Source of the DNA: Anthoceros angustus
Lineage: Eukaryota > Streptophyta > Anthocerotopsida > Anthocerotales > Anthocerotaceae
Length of the DNA stretch: 64,000 nt
Assembly: GCA_010909165.1 (NCBI GenBank)
Contig: MU008162.1
Coordinates: 1,674,001 to 1,738,000 of the forward strand
Reading direction: 5' to 3'
A model generated the notes under the pieces. It was not told the origin of the DNA. It was given only the letters and a program-made list of their open reading frames with translations, and searched no databases. This document shows positions 20,901-32,820 of the stretch, piece after piece. Each line of letters begins with the position of its first letter. Positions within the stretch are counted from its first letter, which is position 1. A program made the translations under genes and the position numbers.

Positions 20901-22321
20901 ACATGGGTTCAGGGCTCTTCGACAGAGACTACCGAAAGCTCCAAGAACGGCTGAGGAAGCAAGGAGCCAAGGCTCAACCTTATTCTCTGGCCAAGGTGAG
21001 AAAAGCAACCAAAGGATTCAAGTACCAAATTGGAGAAGGTGGATTCGGCTCAGTGTACTACGGTAGACTGGCCAGCGGGCAAGAAGTTGCTGTCAAAGTC
21101 ATGTCTCACAAGTCCCATCAAGGAAGACAAGAATTTCTCAATGAGGCAAGTACGTTTTCAGCAAGTTTTAGGCTGGAAACATCTTTCACAGACCTTATGG
21201 TTAACCTCACCTGCATCTTACACAGATAGAGCTGCTGTCCTTAGTGCATCACAAGTACTTGGTTTCCCTGGTTGGCTATTGTCAAGCATGGAGGCGCAAA
21301 ATTTTGGTATACGAGTACCTGAAGGGAGGGGATCTGCATGGAAGACTTCATGGTAATGTATGCTGCCCGCATCTTACATCTGTAAAGGGAAGTCTGTCTC
21401 TGATTCTGTTGGCTGTAGGAGCTGGGACTGGAGACAGCGCCCCTCTGACCTGGAGGGACCGAACAAGCATAATAATGGAGGTGGCAGAGGGTGAGAGTGC
21501 CAAGCCCAAACCTCATCCAACTCCCTTTCAAGCGTTAGGTTTGATGATTTCTTCGCAGGACTGTGTTATCTGCACACCGGATGCAAGCCGGGCATCATTC
21601 ATCGAGATGTGAAAAGCACCAACATCCTTCTCACAGAGGACGGATGCGCCCGAGTGGCGGATTTTGGGCTTTCCCGCATGGACGACGGAGACGCAACCCA
21701 CATTACCACCATCGTCAAAGGGACCACAGGATATCTTGACCCAGAGTATGGATTCCTCATTAAACAGATCTTGAAGACATGCTCTGAATCCTTATCTCCT
21801 CTGATGGACTGGTGCTTCAACTGCAGATACTACACGTCGCAAAAGCTAACTGATAAAAGCGACGTCTATAGTTTCGGCATTCTCCTACTCGAGATCATAA
21901 CTGGAAAACCACCAATAACGATGACACAGTCAGAGCAAGTCCACATCCTAGAGTTGGTACGTGTGACCTTCTGGAGTGGTAACGTTGTCCCCATCGTCTG
22001 GCAGAAAATTGTTCCTGAAGCTGTGTGCCCATCTCAAATCAGGTGCGCCAAACCTTGGTCACGGGTACAATAGAAGATCTGGCAGATTCAAGGCTGGGAG
22101 GCGACTACAGCAGAAGCAGGTTCTCTCGACTCGTGGCGCTTGCTCTGCAATGTGTGCAACCCAGCAGGCAGAACAGGCCCGCCATGACAGATGTTGTGCA
22201 ATGCCTGCGAAGCATGGGCCTAGAGCCCAGAAAGTCTGTAACCGACAGAGAAGGACTTGCCAGGCAGCACGAAAAGTCTGCAGAAGGGATCAGCAAGGAC
22301 AGGAGAATGATTCTAACCTGA
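17984..22321 (+). CDS. Malectin-like LRR receptor kinase (multi-exon)
   Basis: Exon 1 (17984-18080) encodes a signal peptide ([19 protein letters not shown]). Exons 18213-18523, 18619-18899 and 19029 to about 19640 encode the malectin-like domain ([40 protein letters not shown]). An exon near 19740-19890 carries [16 protein letters not shown]. Four single-repeat LRR exons follow (19993-20064, 20157-20228, 20301-20375, 20472-20546). A transmembrane exon (20623-20807) has [20 protein letters not shown]. Kinase exons run 20850-21145, 21226-21352, 21419-21490, 21559-21745, 21827-21956 and 22043-22321. The kinase has the P-loop (GEGGFGSVY), VAVKVM lysine, [13 protein letters not shown] and GYLDPEYY, so it should be an active RD kinase. 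Two junctions (near 19640/19740 and 20807/20840) do not join cleanly in frame. A plasma membrane receptor; ligand unknown. Similar family members sense microbes, symbionts or wall state. Confidence 0.85.
21146..21225 (+). other. GC-AG intron in the kinase domain
   Basis: The exon ends NE (AATGAG) and the intron starts GCAAGT; the next exon starts ATAGAGCTG after cacag, giving the expected [13 protein letters not shown]. Reading GC as the donor is needed to keep the kinase frame. Confidence 0.75.
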
Positions 22322-22649
22322 AGAACCATGCACTTCCTTCCCCTTTCGAGGACTTAACCGCTAGGTCGTGTCAATGTCTCCTTCCATGAGCTGGATTCCC
22401 CAATGATTTTACTGGAGATGGAGTAGTGAGATCATGAATCTCAACACCCTGTAGCGGAGACGAATCTAGCAGTTCTGAAAGAAACCGAGATGGCTTCACA
22501 TCAACCTGCTTGCTTCTGTCCTTTAGGTAACATTTCTTCTTGTACGTCAAGTGCCTGATATAACCGGATACATGCGTGAATTCTTTTATTGACCGGCCCC
22601 TTCCAAGAAACCTCTAATAAGAACTTCACCAACCTTATGCGTGGAAGGA
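22322..22649. other. Spacer between receptor kinase and helicase
   Basis: The two genes are convergent. It holds the 3' ends; no separate gene is seen. A last short helicase exon could lie here, since the final reading RAERQL stops directly at a possible GTAAGT donor. Confidence 0.4.
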
Positions 22650-25600
22650 TGGAACTTACAGTTGCCTCTCAGCTCGAGTGATACCAACGTAAAAGAGACG
22701 CCTCTCCTCGGCTAGTTCCTCGCCCCAGCGAGATACAGGAAAATATCCATCCTCAAGCCCAATCAGAAATACACATCTAAACTCCAAACCCTTGGCTGCA
22801 TGAAGTGTCATTAGCTTCACTACATCCTGCATACAAGCAAGGGATGATGAGCCCTCCATCCACGATCGCCTTTCCATAACGTGCAGTGCGCATAACCCAA
22901 TCCGCACCTGCTTATCCGTGTCACCCCGCATCAGGGAGCAGTTTTGCAGAAACTGAGTGACACTATCTTCCTCGTCGTTAGAGTCATCTGGGCAATCCGC
23001 CAGAGCCTTTGACACCAATTCCAACATTCAAGACAAATGATGACCCATGGTACAAAGTGCTTGACTCACAACTGGGAAAGCATGAGTTCAAACAAAACCG
23101 AAGACCACCCTTCCCATAACTGGGTGTGCTTAACAGAATTATACCTTGAATTGCCTTACGTGCTCGAGTTTTTTCTGGAAGCCACCAGGTTCATTGCTCG
23201 CCTGGCCCTCTAAGTACTCAAGATAGTTGGTTCTGCAAAGAATAGCTCACAAACTATCACAACATAGACAACATCTGCTAAAGCATCACAAGCCAGCTGA
23301 AGACCATACGTTTAAACTCATTTCTCTAAACCACACTATTAACCTGAGTAACAGACCTAGTAAGAATTGTGTCGATGATGTCTGAAACTGAAGAAGATTC
23401 TCTCAGTAGACGAAGCTCCTGGATGATTGCACAAAACTCTGACACCGCTCTCCTGTGAGGAGCAGACGAAGTAAGAAAAAAACACAGGCATGCAGAAGAC
23501 TTGCTTGACAAACTGCCTGATACCAGCGACGCAGAATCCTACTCTTCAAAACCAGAGACAAAACAAACTTGCCTGGCCTTCGGGGCAACCTTCACTTCTT
23601 TTGTAGAAGGGAGTTCCTGAGCAAATGCCTGTCATCCAAGAAAAACATCCAACTTATGCAAAATATAGGAGTGCCAGTGCCAGAATCATGAACTCAACAC
23701 AAGCCACAAATGTTACTGTCTCAAGTTTTCCATGAGTATAGATGACAGACGTGCCTCAACGGCTTTAGGAAGAGGCAGCCCTCTTGTGGAACCCCACTCC
23801 TTTATGGCTTCAAGCGACTTCTCACCAATTCCTGCAGAGGGCCGTGCAAGGAGCTGAACCACCTGAAACTCTAGTCACAGACCTCTGATGATGCACGAGT
23901 GTGTCAGATCTCAGGTTTCTGATCCTCTGTCAGCATGCAATACCTCGTGGTGGTGTATTAATGACACGCCTCAGAGCGACCTCATGGTTTAAGTTCAGAA
24001 CAAGGATCAAGTAAGCTTGCAGATCCTTTGTTTCCTACAAGCCAATTACCACCAAGTTTCCATTAGAAACAAAATAACATGCACAGCTACAAAAGCAGGG
24101 ACAAGTAGGTTGGCGATCAGCAGTTGAGGCACAGACTTTGTGCTGCAGTAAAGGGGTCTCTCCATACACTCTGAATGGAATGCAAGCTTGTTGAAGTGCT
24201 GCCTGAATAGCAAGTCGCTGAAGCAGCCAAGATCCTTGTCAGAAGATTCCTTTACGTCTAGATTGTGGTTGGCCAGCCAAGTAGTTCGACAGCAAATAGG
24301 TTACCTGGACTCGAGCACGATACATAACAGCACAGCTTCCCCAACTACCTTCACCATTTTGAACATATCTTGAGATTCGCTCTACACAATATCTCGCCTC
24401 AGCATACTCATCCTTTGTCACAGAAATTGTGACAGGCAGGCCTGCAGGCTACAGTCAGACAATATGGGCGTTAGCAAAGACACCCAGAGCAAGGATGAGT
24501 TCAGAGAACAAGTGGAATTCAGGGGCTTATACCAGCGTTGCTTCCAAGGACTTCTCTTTAGTCTGTTCAGTTCTTGCTCTACCTTGGCTGATTATGAAGG
24601 AAGCTAGCTCAATGATATTCGCAGATGATCGGTAATTTTTCCGTAGCTGAACCGAGGCACATCTATGAGTAATTAGGAAATACTGAACTGAACCACTGAA
24701 TGTGCAACCAAAGAGGGCGGAGAATGTCTTCAAATCAGCCAAAAAGGATCTGTCACAATAACAGACATAAATCTATAACCCGGTGTAATTGCTAACCTCA
24801 TACGTGACCATTTCGGAAAAGTGTGCTATTAGATAAGATTGCATGTTGCGAAAGTCAGCGCCGCGCCACCCATAGATAGACTGTGAGGCATAATTTGAGT
24901 CTCACATCAGAGACAACAGATACAGGAGAAAGCAAAGATTTGGGTGCTTTGGTAGCGAATTGACTTTCAGTACAAATAGACCAGCATTCTCGTGACAAAA
25001 GACCGTTGCATCACAGTCAGTTATGATTACCATACCTGATCAACATCCCCGACCACAAAAAGGTTTCTATTTGATTGGCACAACAGGCGCACAAATTCAT
25101 ACTGAACCTGCAAAATCCACTCATCATGAAATTTGGTCTATTCCAGCCAGTTACATATTCATGAACTACATGTAACCTGGCTAGCCACATTAATAACATG
25201 CAAACCTGGTTTGTATCTTGGAACTCATCCACCAGAACATGGTTCCAACAGCTCTGCCAATACTGCAGCACAAAAGATCGTGAGTAACCATCAAGATGTT
25301 TAAGTAGAGGTAGAAGAGTGGTTGGTCACTTGTCAAAAGTGCAATCTGCACGTTACCTTAAGCACAGAAGGATGCAAGTGTAACAGCTTGACAGTCAAGC
25401 CAAGCATGTCATCATAATCGATTGCATTGCTGATTCTCAAACCAGCCTGCAAAGCATGAGAATTTGTATGAATTGAACAAACCCTAACATGAACTTTAGG
25501 ACTCACCAGCATAACAGACCCTTCCTAGCTTGAAGAGACCATTTTGGAGAGCTGGAGAAGAAAACTATGACTGCTGTGGCAGCTGCAAGCAGGCACATAG

Positions 25601-27215
25601 GTGTAGGCTTGATCCTGCTGACTGACACATGTTTCTAACAAAAGGTCTACAGCAGTCACATCATTACCTCATACTGAAAGGCTAACCGCTCAAACAGGTC
25701 ATCTGCTGGTATCTGTTCTGCAACCCCCCCTCTCCGCTTGACTATAAACTGGTTTAATCTTCCAGCCCTGATGTCTAGCACCCTTTTCAACAGCTCCTTC
25801 ATTCTTTTTGAAGAAATAGTGATGTCATCCTTCTTCAGAATTTCTTGTGATCTGCTTGAAAAGAATCTGACAGATTGTCCTTCTCTTGAATCAGGGCTGT
25901 GATCCAGTACAGCAATTTGTTTGCAAATTCCAGTTCAAACTTCTTCCCCTGTTCACCTTCCGCATACTTGCTCTTCACAAGAACATCTCTCACAGAATCT
26001 TGCGCACTGTCAGAAGAGCTTTGTGACCAGGAGCCTGCTTTTGCCAGCACCTAGACCATTTGACACTAGACCCAGCAGTTAGAATTTACAGCCAACATCA
26101 GCTCAGGAAAGAAAACCATCATCATTAAAAGGATGTACCTCTCTGCATATCTGCCGCAACAGCTTCTCAGAATCTCTTTCATCATATATTAAAAAGTTTT
26201 TGGTGAGCCCAATTTTTAGCTCGCCAATGTCCTTCCGCAGAATTTTCCCACAAACTGAGTGAAAAGTTCCTGTCTACAAACGAGAAAAATGGGCTCCCGC
26301 TCTGAAGGTCCATACTGAAGATCTGAGGCAACTGCAGATGCCCCGCACAATGGCTGAACTTTTCAAACCAGGGGATAGTTTCAGGACTTAGTACCGTGGG
26401 CTTCTTTCCACCTACAGTCTTCAGAAGGGTCTCGAGCCTTTCACAAATTTCATTAGCCGCTTTATTCGTGAATGTGATGCCCTGCACTATTTCAAAACCC
26501 ATTACAAGGTTAGACAGCCGCAATTCAAATTCGTCCTGCAGCCTTTCATCGCGTTAGAAAATCTGAAACCTACCAAAATGTTGGAAGGCGAAACACCACG
26601 ATTCTGGATGAGATGAGCAATGCGGTGAGTGAGCACGCGAGTCTTCCCTGATCCAGGACCGGCCAATACCCTCACACAGCAGGCCTCGCTGGTTACAGCC
26701 TGCACCTGCTCACAATTCAAAACCCCACGCCCTGTGTGCGGCACCGGGGACACGGCAGACTCCGGGCACAGCTCCACCTCAATTGCAGCAGAATGGACTG
26801 GGCCATTACCAAGCCGTCTAGAAGAACACAACGGACTGCAGCGAAGATACCCTTCATTGACACCAGAAGCAGAAAAGCTCTCTGCGAACCTACGACGCAG
26901 TTCTGGAGCCCACACCCTGCAGCCCACCACGGAGGAGTTCCTGAGCAAATGCCTGTCATCCAAGAAAACATCCAACTTATGCAAAATATAGGAGTGCCAG
27001 TGCCAGAATCATGAACTCAACACAAGCCACAAATGTTACTGTCTCAAGTTTTCCATGAGTATAGATGACAGACGTGCCTCAACGGCTTTAGGAAGAGGCA
27101 GCCCTCTTGTGGAACCCCACAGCACGCCCATGAAACCAAGGTCGAGCCAACTCCATGGTCAAGGAGACACTGACTGCTCTAAGGCCTCTCGCAGCAGGGC
27201 GTCCAGGGCTATCAT
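22650..27215 (-). CDS. UvrD-type (SRS2-like) ATP-dependent DNA helicase, copy A
   Basis: Superfamily 1A helicase of the plant SRS2-like class, expected to unwind DNA or strip recombinase filaments. On the minus strand the ATG is at 27215. Exon 1 holds a basic leader then [17 protein letters not shown] (Walker A). Later exons carry [11 protein letters not shown] (motif Ia), [13 protein letters not shown] (Ib), [16 protein letters not shown] (Walker B, 25264-25207), VVGDVDQ and [12 protein letters not shown] (III), [11 protein letters not shown] (IV), [52 protein letters not shown] (V) and [15 protein letters not shown] (VI, near 22670). About 17 exons, most with GT-AG ends. Exon 1 is interrupted by a foreign patch at 26936-27118, which removes a clean N-terminus. 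All helicase motifs are present, so this is the more complete of two copies. The leader suggests an organelle or nucleus; not decidable here. Confidence 0.85.
26936..27118. repeat. Patch copied from 23611-23798 into helicase exon 1
   Basis: Nearly identical to 23611-23798, a segment near the end of the gene including the [14 protein letters not shown] exon edge. It is absent at the same place in copy B (30380). Both edges are short shared words: GGAGTTCCTGA on the left, GAACCCCAC on the right. Confidence 0.85.
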
Positions 27216-27244
27216 TCCAAGTCAAGGCACGACAGTTTGATTCC

Positions 27245-27933
27245 GTCCTCCATAGGCTCCACCGCTGCTGAATTTGGGATGCAATGTAGACACCATCGTC
27301 CTCGGATAATGCCTCAACTTGAACTATTATTTCTTGTCGGATTTACCTTCCACCGTGCTCCGCTACTGCTGATTATTGCCTATCGTCGCCAAGCTCATGT
27401 CCTTCCTGGATGAAGGAGGGCGACCACGCTCCCTGAATGTCAAAATGCGACTCACCTACCTCCATTTGTGTGAGGAGCGACTGAGCACGGGCAACCTGAT
27501 CTTTACAAAAGACATACAACAGCTACATACGCACTGATGGCGTCTATCGCAGAGAACTTTGCACAGCAAACTTCCTTTCTTCTGTGACGTAGCGAACGTC
27601 TGTAGGAGGATAGGTGTGTGGCATGAACGGATCATGAAGTAGATAGACGTCGTCGAGAAAAGTTGTTAAACATTTTGAAAGGGAGATGCGAGGTCATGTT
27701 CATGGATAACATGATGGATGATGCATGACGGATGATAGTATGCATGTGTATGCATGTAGCATGATGAATGTATGCATGATTATGTGCATGATGTATGTGA
27801 CATACTGGTATGTACATATCAATATTCAATAGGCAGGATGTTAAAGAAGGTAAGTGACTTGAACGTTAGAGGAAATCAAGTAGTGTAGACCATTGAGAGG
27901 GTGGCTCATACATGCGCAGACGAGGGCAGCAAA
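27245..27933. other. Region upstream of helicase copy A
   Basis: No gene supported. It contains atgatggatgatgcatgacgg-type ATG-rich short repeats (27700-27800). The matching stretch upstream of copy B is 30490-31213. Confidence 0.45.
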
Positions 27934-30487
27934 GTTAGCAAAGACACCCAGAGCAAGGATGAGTTCAGAGAACAAGTGGAATTCAGGGCTTATACCAGCG
28001 TTGCTTCCAAGGACTTCTCTTTAGTCTGTTCAGTTCTTGCTCTACCTTGGCTGATTATGAAGCTAGCTCAATGATATTCGCAGATGATCGGTAATTTTTC
28101 CGTAGCTGAACCGAGGCACATCTATGAGTAATTAGGAAATACTGAACTGAACCACTGAATGTGCAACCAAAGAGGGCGGAGAATGTCTTCAAATCAGCCA
28201 AAAGGATCTGTCACAATAACAGACATAAATCTATAACCCGGTGTAATTGCTAACCTCATACGTGACCATTTCGGAAAAGTGTGCTATTAGATAAGATTGC
28301 ATGTTGCGAAAGTCAGCGCGCCACCCATAGATAGACTGTGAGGCATAATTTGAGTCTCACATCAGAGACAACAGATACAGGAGAAAGCAAAGATTTGGGT
28401 GCTTTGGTAGCGAATTGACTTTCAGTACAAATAGACCAGCATTCTCGTGACAAAAGACCGTTGCATCACAGTCAGTTATGATTACCATACCTGATCAACA
28501 TCCCCGACCACAAAAGGTTTCTATTTGATTGGCACAACAGGCGACAAATTCATACTGAACCTGCAAAATCCACTCATCATGAAATTTGGTCTATTCCAGC
28601 CAGTTACATATTCATGAACTACATGTAACCTGGCTAGCCACATTAATAACATGCAAACCTGGTTTGTATCTTGGAACTCATCCACCAGAACATGGTTCCA
28701 ACAGCTCTGCCAATACTGCAGCACAAAAGATCGTGAGTAACCATCAAGATGTTTAAGTAGAGGTAGAAGAGTGGTTGGTCACTTGTCAAAAGTGCAATCT
28801 GCACGTTACCTTAAGCACAGAAGGATGCAAGTGTAACAGCTTGACAGTCAAGCCAAGCATGTCATCATAATCGATTGCATTGCTGATTCTCAAACCAGCC
28901 TGCAAAGCATGAGAATTTGTATGAATTGAACAAACCCTAACATGAACTTTAGGACTCACCAGCATAACAGACCCTTCCTAGCTTGAAGAGACCATTTTGG
29001 AGAGCTGGAGAAGAAAACTATGACTGCTGTGGCAGCTGCAAGCAGGCACATAGGTGTAGGCTTGATCCTGCTGACTGACACATGTTTCTAACAAAAGGTC
29101 TACAGCAGTCACATCATTACCTCATACTGAAAGGCTAACCGCTCAAACAGGTCATCTGCTGGTATCTGTTCTGCAACCCCTCTCCGCTTGACTATAAACT
29201 GGTTTAATCTTCCAGCCCTGATGTCTAGCACCCTTTTCAACAGCTCCTTCATTCTTTTTGAAGAAATAGTGATGTCATCCTTCTTCAGAATTTCTTGTGA
29301 TCTGCTTGAAAAAGAATCTGACAGATTGTCCTTCTCTTGAATCGGGGCTGTGATCCAGTACAGCAATTTGTTTGCAAATTCCAGTTCAAACTTCTTCCCC
29401 TGTTCACCTTCCGCATACTTGCTCTTCACAAGAACATCTCTCACAGAATCTTGCGCACTGTCAGAAGAGCTTTGTGACCAGGAGCCTGCTTTTGCCAGCA
29501 CCTAGACCATTTGACACTAGACCCAGCAGTTAGAATTTACAGCCAACATCAGCTCAGGAAAACCATCATCATTAAAAGGATGTACCTCTCTGCATATCTG
29601 CCGCAACAGCTTCTCAGAATCTCTTTCATCATATATTAAAGTTTTTGGTGAGCCCAATTTTAGCTCGCCAATGTCCTTCCATCAGAATTTTCCCACAAAC
29701 TGAGTGAAAAGTTCCTGTCTACAAACGAGAAAAATGGGCTCCCGCTCTGAAGGTCCATACTGAAGATCTGAGGCAACTGCAGATGCCCCGCACAATGGCT
29801 GAACTTTTCAAACCAGGGGATAGTTTCAGGACTTAGTACCGTGGGCTTCTTTCCACCTACAGTCTTCAGAAGGGTCTCGAGCCTTTCACAAATTTCATTA
29901 GCCGCTTTATTCGTGAATGTGATGCCCTGCACTATTTCAAAACCCATTACAAGGTTAGACAGCCGCAATTCAAATTCGTCCTGCAGCCTTTCATCGCGTT
30001 AGAAAATCTGAAACCTACCAAAATGTTGGAAGGCGAAACACCACGATTCTGGATGAGATGAGCAATGCGGTGAGTGAGCACGCGAGTCTTCCCTGATCCA
30101 GGACCGGCCAATACCCTCACAGCAGGCCTCGCTGGTTACAGCCTGCACCTGCTCACAATTCAAAACCCGCCCTGTGTGCGGCACCGGGGACACGGCAGAC
30201 TCCGGGCACAGCTCCACCTCAATTGCAGCAGAATGGACTGGGCCATTACCAAGCCGTCTAGAAGAACACAACGGACTGCAGCGAAGATACCCTTCATTGA
30301 CACCAGAAGCAGAAAAGCTCTCTGCGAACCTACGACGCAGTTCTGGAGCCCACACCCTGCAGCCCACCACGGAGGAGTTCCTGAACCCCACAGCACGCCC
30401 ATGAAACCAAGGTCGAGCCAACTCCATGGTCAAGGAGACACTGACTGCTCTAAGGCCTCTCCGCAGCAGGGCGTCCAGGGCTATCAT
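27934..30487 (-). pseudogene. UvrD-type (SRS2-like) helicase, copy B, truncated at its 3' end
   Basis: Same exons as copy A from the ATG (30487) through the motif IV exon, ending where the duplication joins at 27934. Motifs V and VI and the C-terminal third are absent. Exon 1 is uninterrupted here and starts [18 protein letters not shown], probably the true N-terminus. The large middle exon (29501-29109) reads through [20 protein letters not shown] to [10 protein letters not shown] without the slip seen in copy A near 25860. The Walker A exon has lost 2 nt near 30120, and 3 nt are missing in the SIYGWRGAD exon. Without motifs V and VI it could not work as a helicase. Confidence 0.85.
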
Positions 30488-30489
30488 TC

Positions 30490-31213
30490 CAAGTCAAGGC
30501 ACGACAGTTTGATTCCGTCCTCCATAGGCTCCACCGCTGCTGAATTTGGGATGCAATGTAGACACCATCGTCCTCGGATAATGCCCTCAACTTGAACTAT
30601 TATTTCTTGTCGGATTTACCTTCCACCGTGCTCCGCTACTGCTGATTATTGCCTATCGTCGCCAAGCTCATGTCCTTCCTGGATGAAGGAGGGCGACCAC
30701 GCTCCCTGAATGTCAAAATGCGACTCACCTACCTCCATTTGTGTGAGGAGCGACTGAGCACGGGCAACCTGATCTTTACAAAGACATACAACAGCTACAT
30801 ACGCACTGATGGCGTCTATCGCAGAGAACTTTGCACAGCAAACTTCCCTTTCTTCTGTGACGTAGCGAACGTCTGTAGGGAGGGGATAGGTGTGTGGCAT
30901 GAACGGATCATGAAGTAGATAGACGTCGTCGAGAAAAGTTGTTAAACATTTTTGAAAGGGAGATGCGAGGTCATGTTCATGGATAACATGATGGATGATG
31001 CATGACGGATGATAGTATGCATGTGTATGCATGTAGCATGATGAATGTATGCATGATTATGTGCATGATGTATGTGACATACTGGTATGTACATATCAAT
31101 ATTCAATAGGCAGGATGTTAAAGAAGGTAAGTGACTTGAACGTTAGAGGAAATCAAGTAGTGTAGACCATTCGACGGAGGTGGCTCATACATGCGGCAGA
31201 CGAGGGCAGCAAA
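30490..31213. other. Region upstream of helicase copy B
   Basis: Repeats 27245-27933. A plus-strand open frame at 30649-30918 (89 codons) and an antisense one of 128 codons show no family motif; in the other copy both are broken by indels, so neither is called as a gene. Confidence 0.4.
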
Positions 31214-31449
31214 GTTAGCAAATGATTCCTTATTTTAAGCTAAACGAACAATTCTTAAAGGCATTTAGATTGTTGATGTTTATCAACAACATGTTTATCA
31301 ATCAACATTGTTGTTGATTTAGTATCGGTTAGTTATTCTGATCTCATGAGAAACTATCTTGTTCAATTGAAAGAGTTCAATGTGTGAAGCACTTACCTAC
31401 AATAGCATCCAATGCCTGCAGTTCTATCATGCTTAAACTGAGTGCCTAA

Positions 31450-31770
31450 ACACCAGTATAACTCACCTAGGTTAGACATGTCGAACTCTTGTGACAGCAT
31501 GTGCTTAACCCTCAACAAAAGAGGGATTGTGTTGCTGGCTAATATGCAGTCATCAACCTACACCACCAGAAAAAGGTATGCGTCCTCTTTGCCTGCCAAA
31601 GGTATGCGTCCTCTTTGCCTGCAAGGAGGTACACATTAGAGTCTGATTCACTTCGTTTGAATCCCATATTAATTCGAAATGTGTCAAGCCGTCGATACCA
31701 AGCTCTAGGTGATTGCTTCAGTCCGTAGATAGCTTTTACTAACTTGCACATTTTGTCTTCTTACCCTTGT
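31450..31770 (-). pseudogene. Copia reverse transcriptase core fragment
   Basis: Minus-strand reading gives CKLVKAIYGLKQSPRAWYRR, NMGFKRSESDSNVYLLAG, a catalytic VDD preceded by a stop in place of Tyr, CILASN and FDMSNLGELYWCLG. This is the centre of a Copia reverse transcriptase. A 26-bp tandem duplication (31572-31622) breaks the frame before the active site. It lies outside the LTR of the neighbouring element, so it belongs to an older element into which that one inserted, or is a displaced piece. Confidence 0.75.
31572..31622. repeat. 26-bp tandem duplication in reverse transcriptase fragment
   Basis: AAAGGTATGCGTCCTCTTTG plus CCTGCC occurs at 31572 and again at 31598. Being 26 bp it shifts the frame. 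Confidence 0.85.
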
Positions 31771-32002
31771 TTGATAAACCAAGTGGCTGGGACATATAGA
31801 TGTCCTCCTCCTTTAGGATTATTAGGATGAGCTATATCATTTGCCCCCTTAAGGTCACTACCTAAATCACTGTATGAAGAGTGGGGGCCTTAATGTATGG
31901 ATTAGGCTGGAGGGGGTGGCCGGTGGACATCTTCACTGTCCGTCGAAAATTCTGAAGAATCAGGCTCTAAAGCAGGCTCACTAGGTAAGTTATGAGAAAT
32001 CT

Positions 32003-32817
32003 TGATGAAAATCACGCCTTGCTCTTAGCAAAAGATGTTTTCATTGCTTAAGAAATTGAAAGTACAAAGCCTTTATATAGGCTGGGTGGTTACAACCATA
32101 AGGTGGTTGTAACCATAAGTAGTTCTAACCTCTAGGTGGTTGTAACCATTAACTACTTAATAAACTACCTAAAGCCCTAAGAACTAAATTAATTAATAGT
32201 CTTAGGTGCCCTAGTGAAGAGTACCCTAAATAAGGTATATTTCATCACTTCCACTCACTATGAACTAGGGGTGAAAAATTTGCTTCAAAATGAGCCTAGA
32301 AATGTTAGCTAACTCCCACTAGATTGAAAGTTATCCGCTAACTAAGAAAATAATTAAAGACAAGCTTAAGTTACATTTAAGCTGTATTTAATGTAATTAA
32401 AAAGAATTAACAAAAACTTAATCAGGAAATAGTGAAAACCTAAGGTAAAAAGGTAATAATCAAACTTGAACAAGGTTAAATATAGTAAGAACCCTGGGTA
32501 AAAGGTTGGGAACATTTAATGATAACTGTATGGGTCATATGGATGCCAGTTCGTATGCCCAGGAGGACATACGATTTATGGCACCTACCACATCCCCATA
32601 CCGTTTCATTTTTTTTTTGCTTCCGCTTGCACTCCTGTCGCACTCTGGCACTCACAGCTCAACCTGAACAGAAGAACGGCCATGGCTCGCAGATCTGGTG
32701 TGGAAAGGGGCGTGCGCATCCGTAGTGGGGTGCGCGGCCATTCGCAGGATCGCGCCTCCCGCTCCTTGTGTGCCTGTACAGCCTGGCCACTCGCCACGGT
32801 CTTGGTGCCAGTAAGCA
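32003..32817 (-). repeat. Left (3') LTR
   Basis: Direct repeat with 35833-36604. It contains short internal repeats of ggttgtaaccataag type. Confidence 0.75.
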
Positions 32818-32820
32818 AAA

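Larger units (their letters stand above)
24470..27933. repeat. Helicase tandem duplication, unit 1
   Basis: Direct repeat with 27934-31222. The left edge, the junction and the right edge all contain GTTAGCAAA (24470-24478, 27934-27942, 31214-31222), the signature of a microhomology-mediated head-to-tail duplication. Unit 1 is longer mainly because it holds the patch at 26936-27118. Confidence 0.9.
27934..31222. repeat. Helicase tandem duplication, unit 2
   Basis: See unit 1 at 24470-27933. Identity is very high, with 1-4 nt indels. Confidence 0.9.

Noticed and set aside
22650-27215. Bacterial origin or transfer for the UvrD-type helicase
   Set aside because: It has about 17 introns and matches the plant SRS2-like class; nothing suggests recent transfer.
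30646-31032. Open frames upstream of helicase copy B (128 codons minus, 89 codons plus)
   Set aside because: The same region upstream of copy A breaks both with small indels and neither shows a domain.
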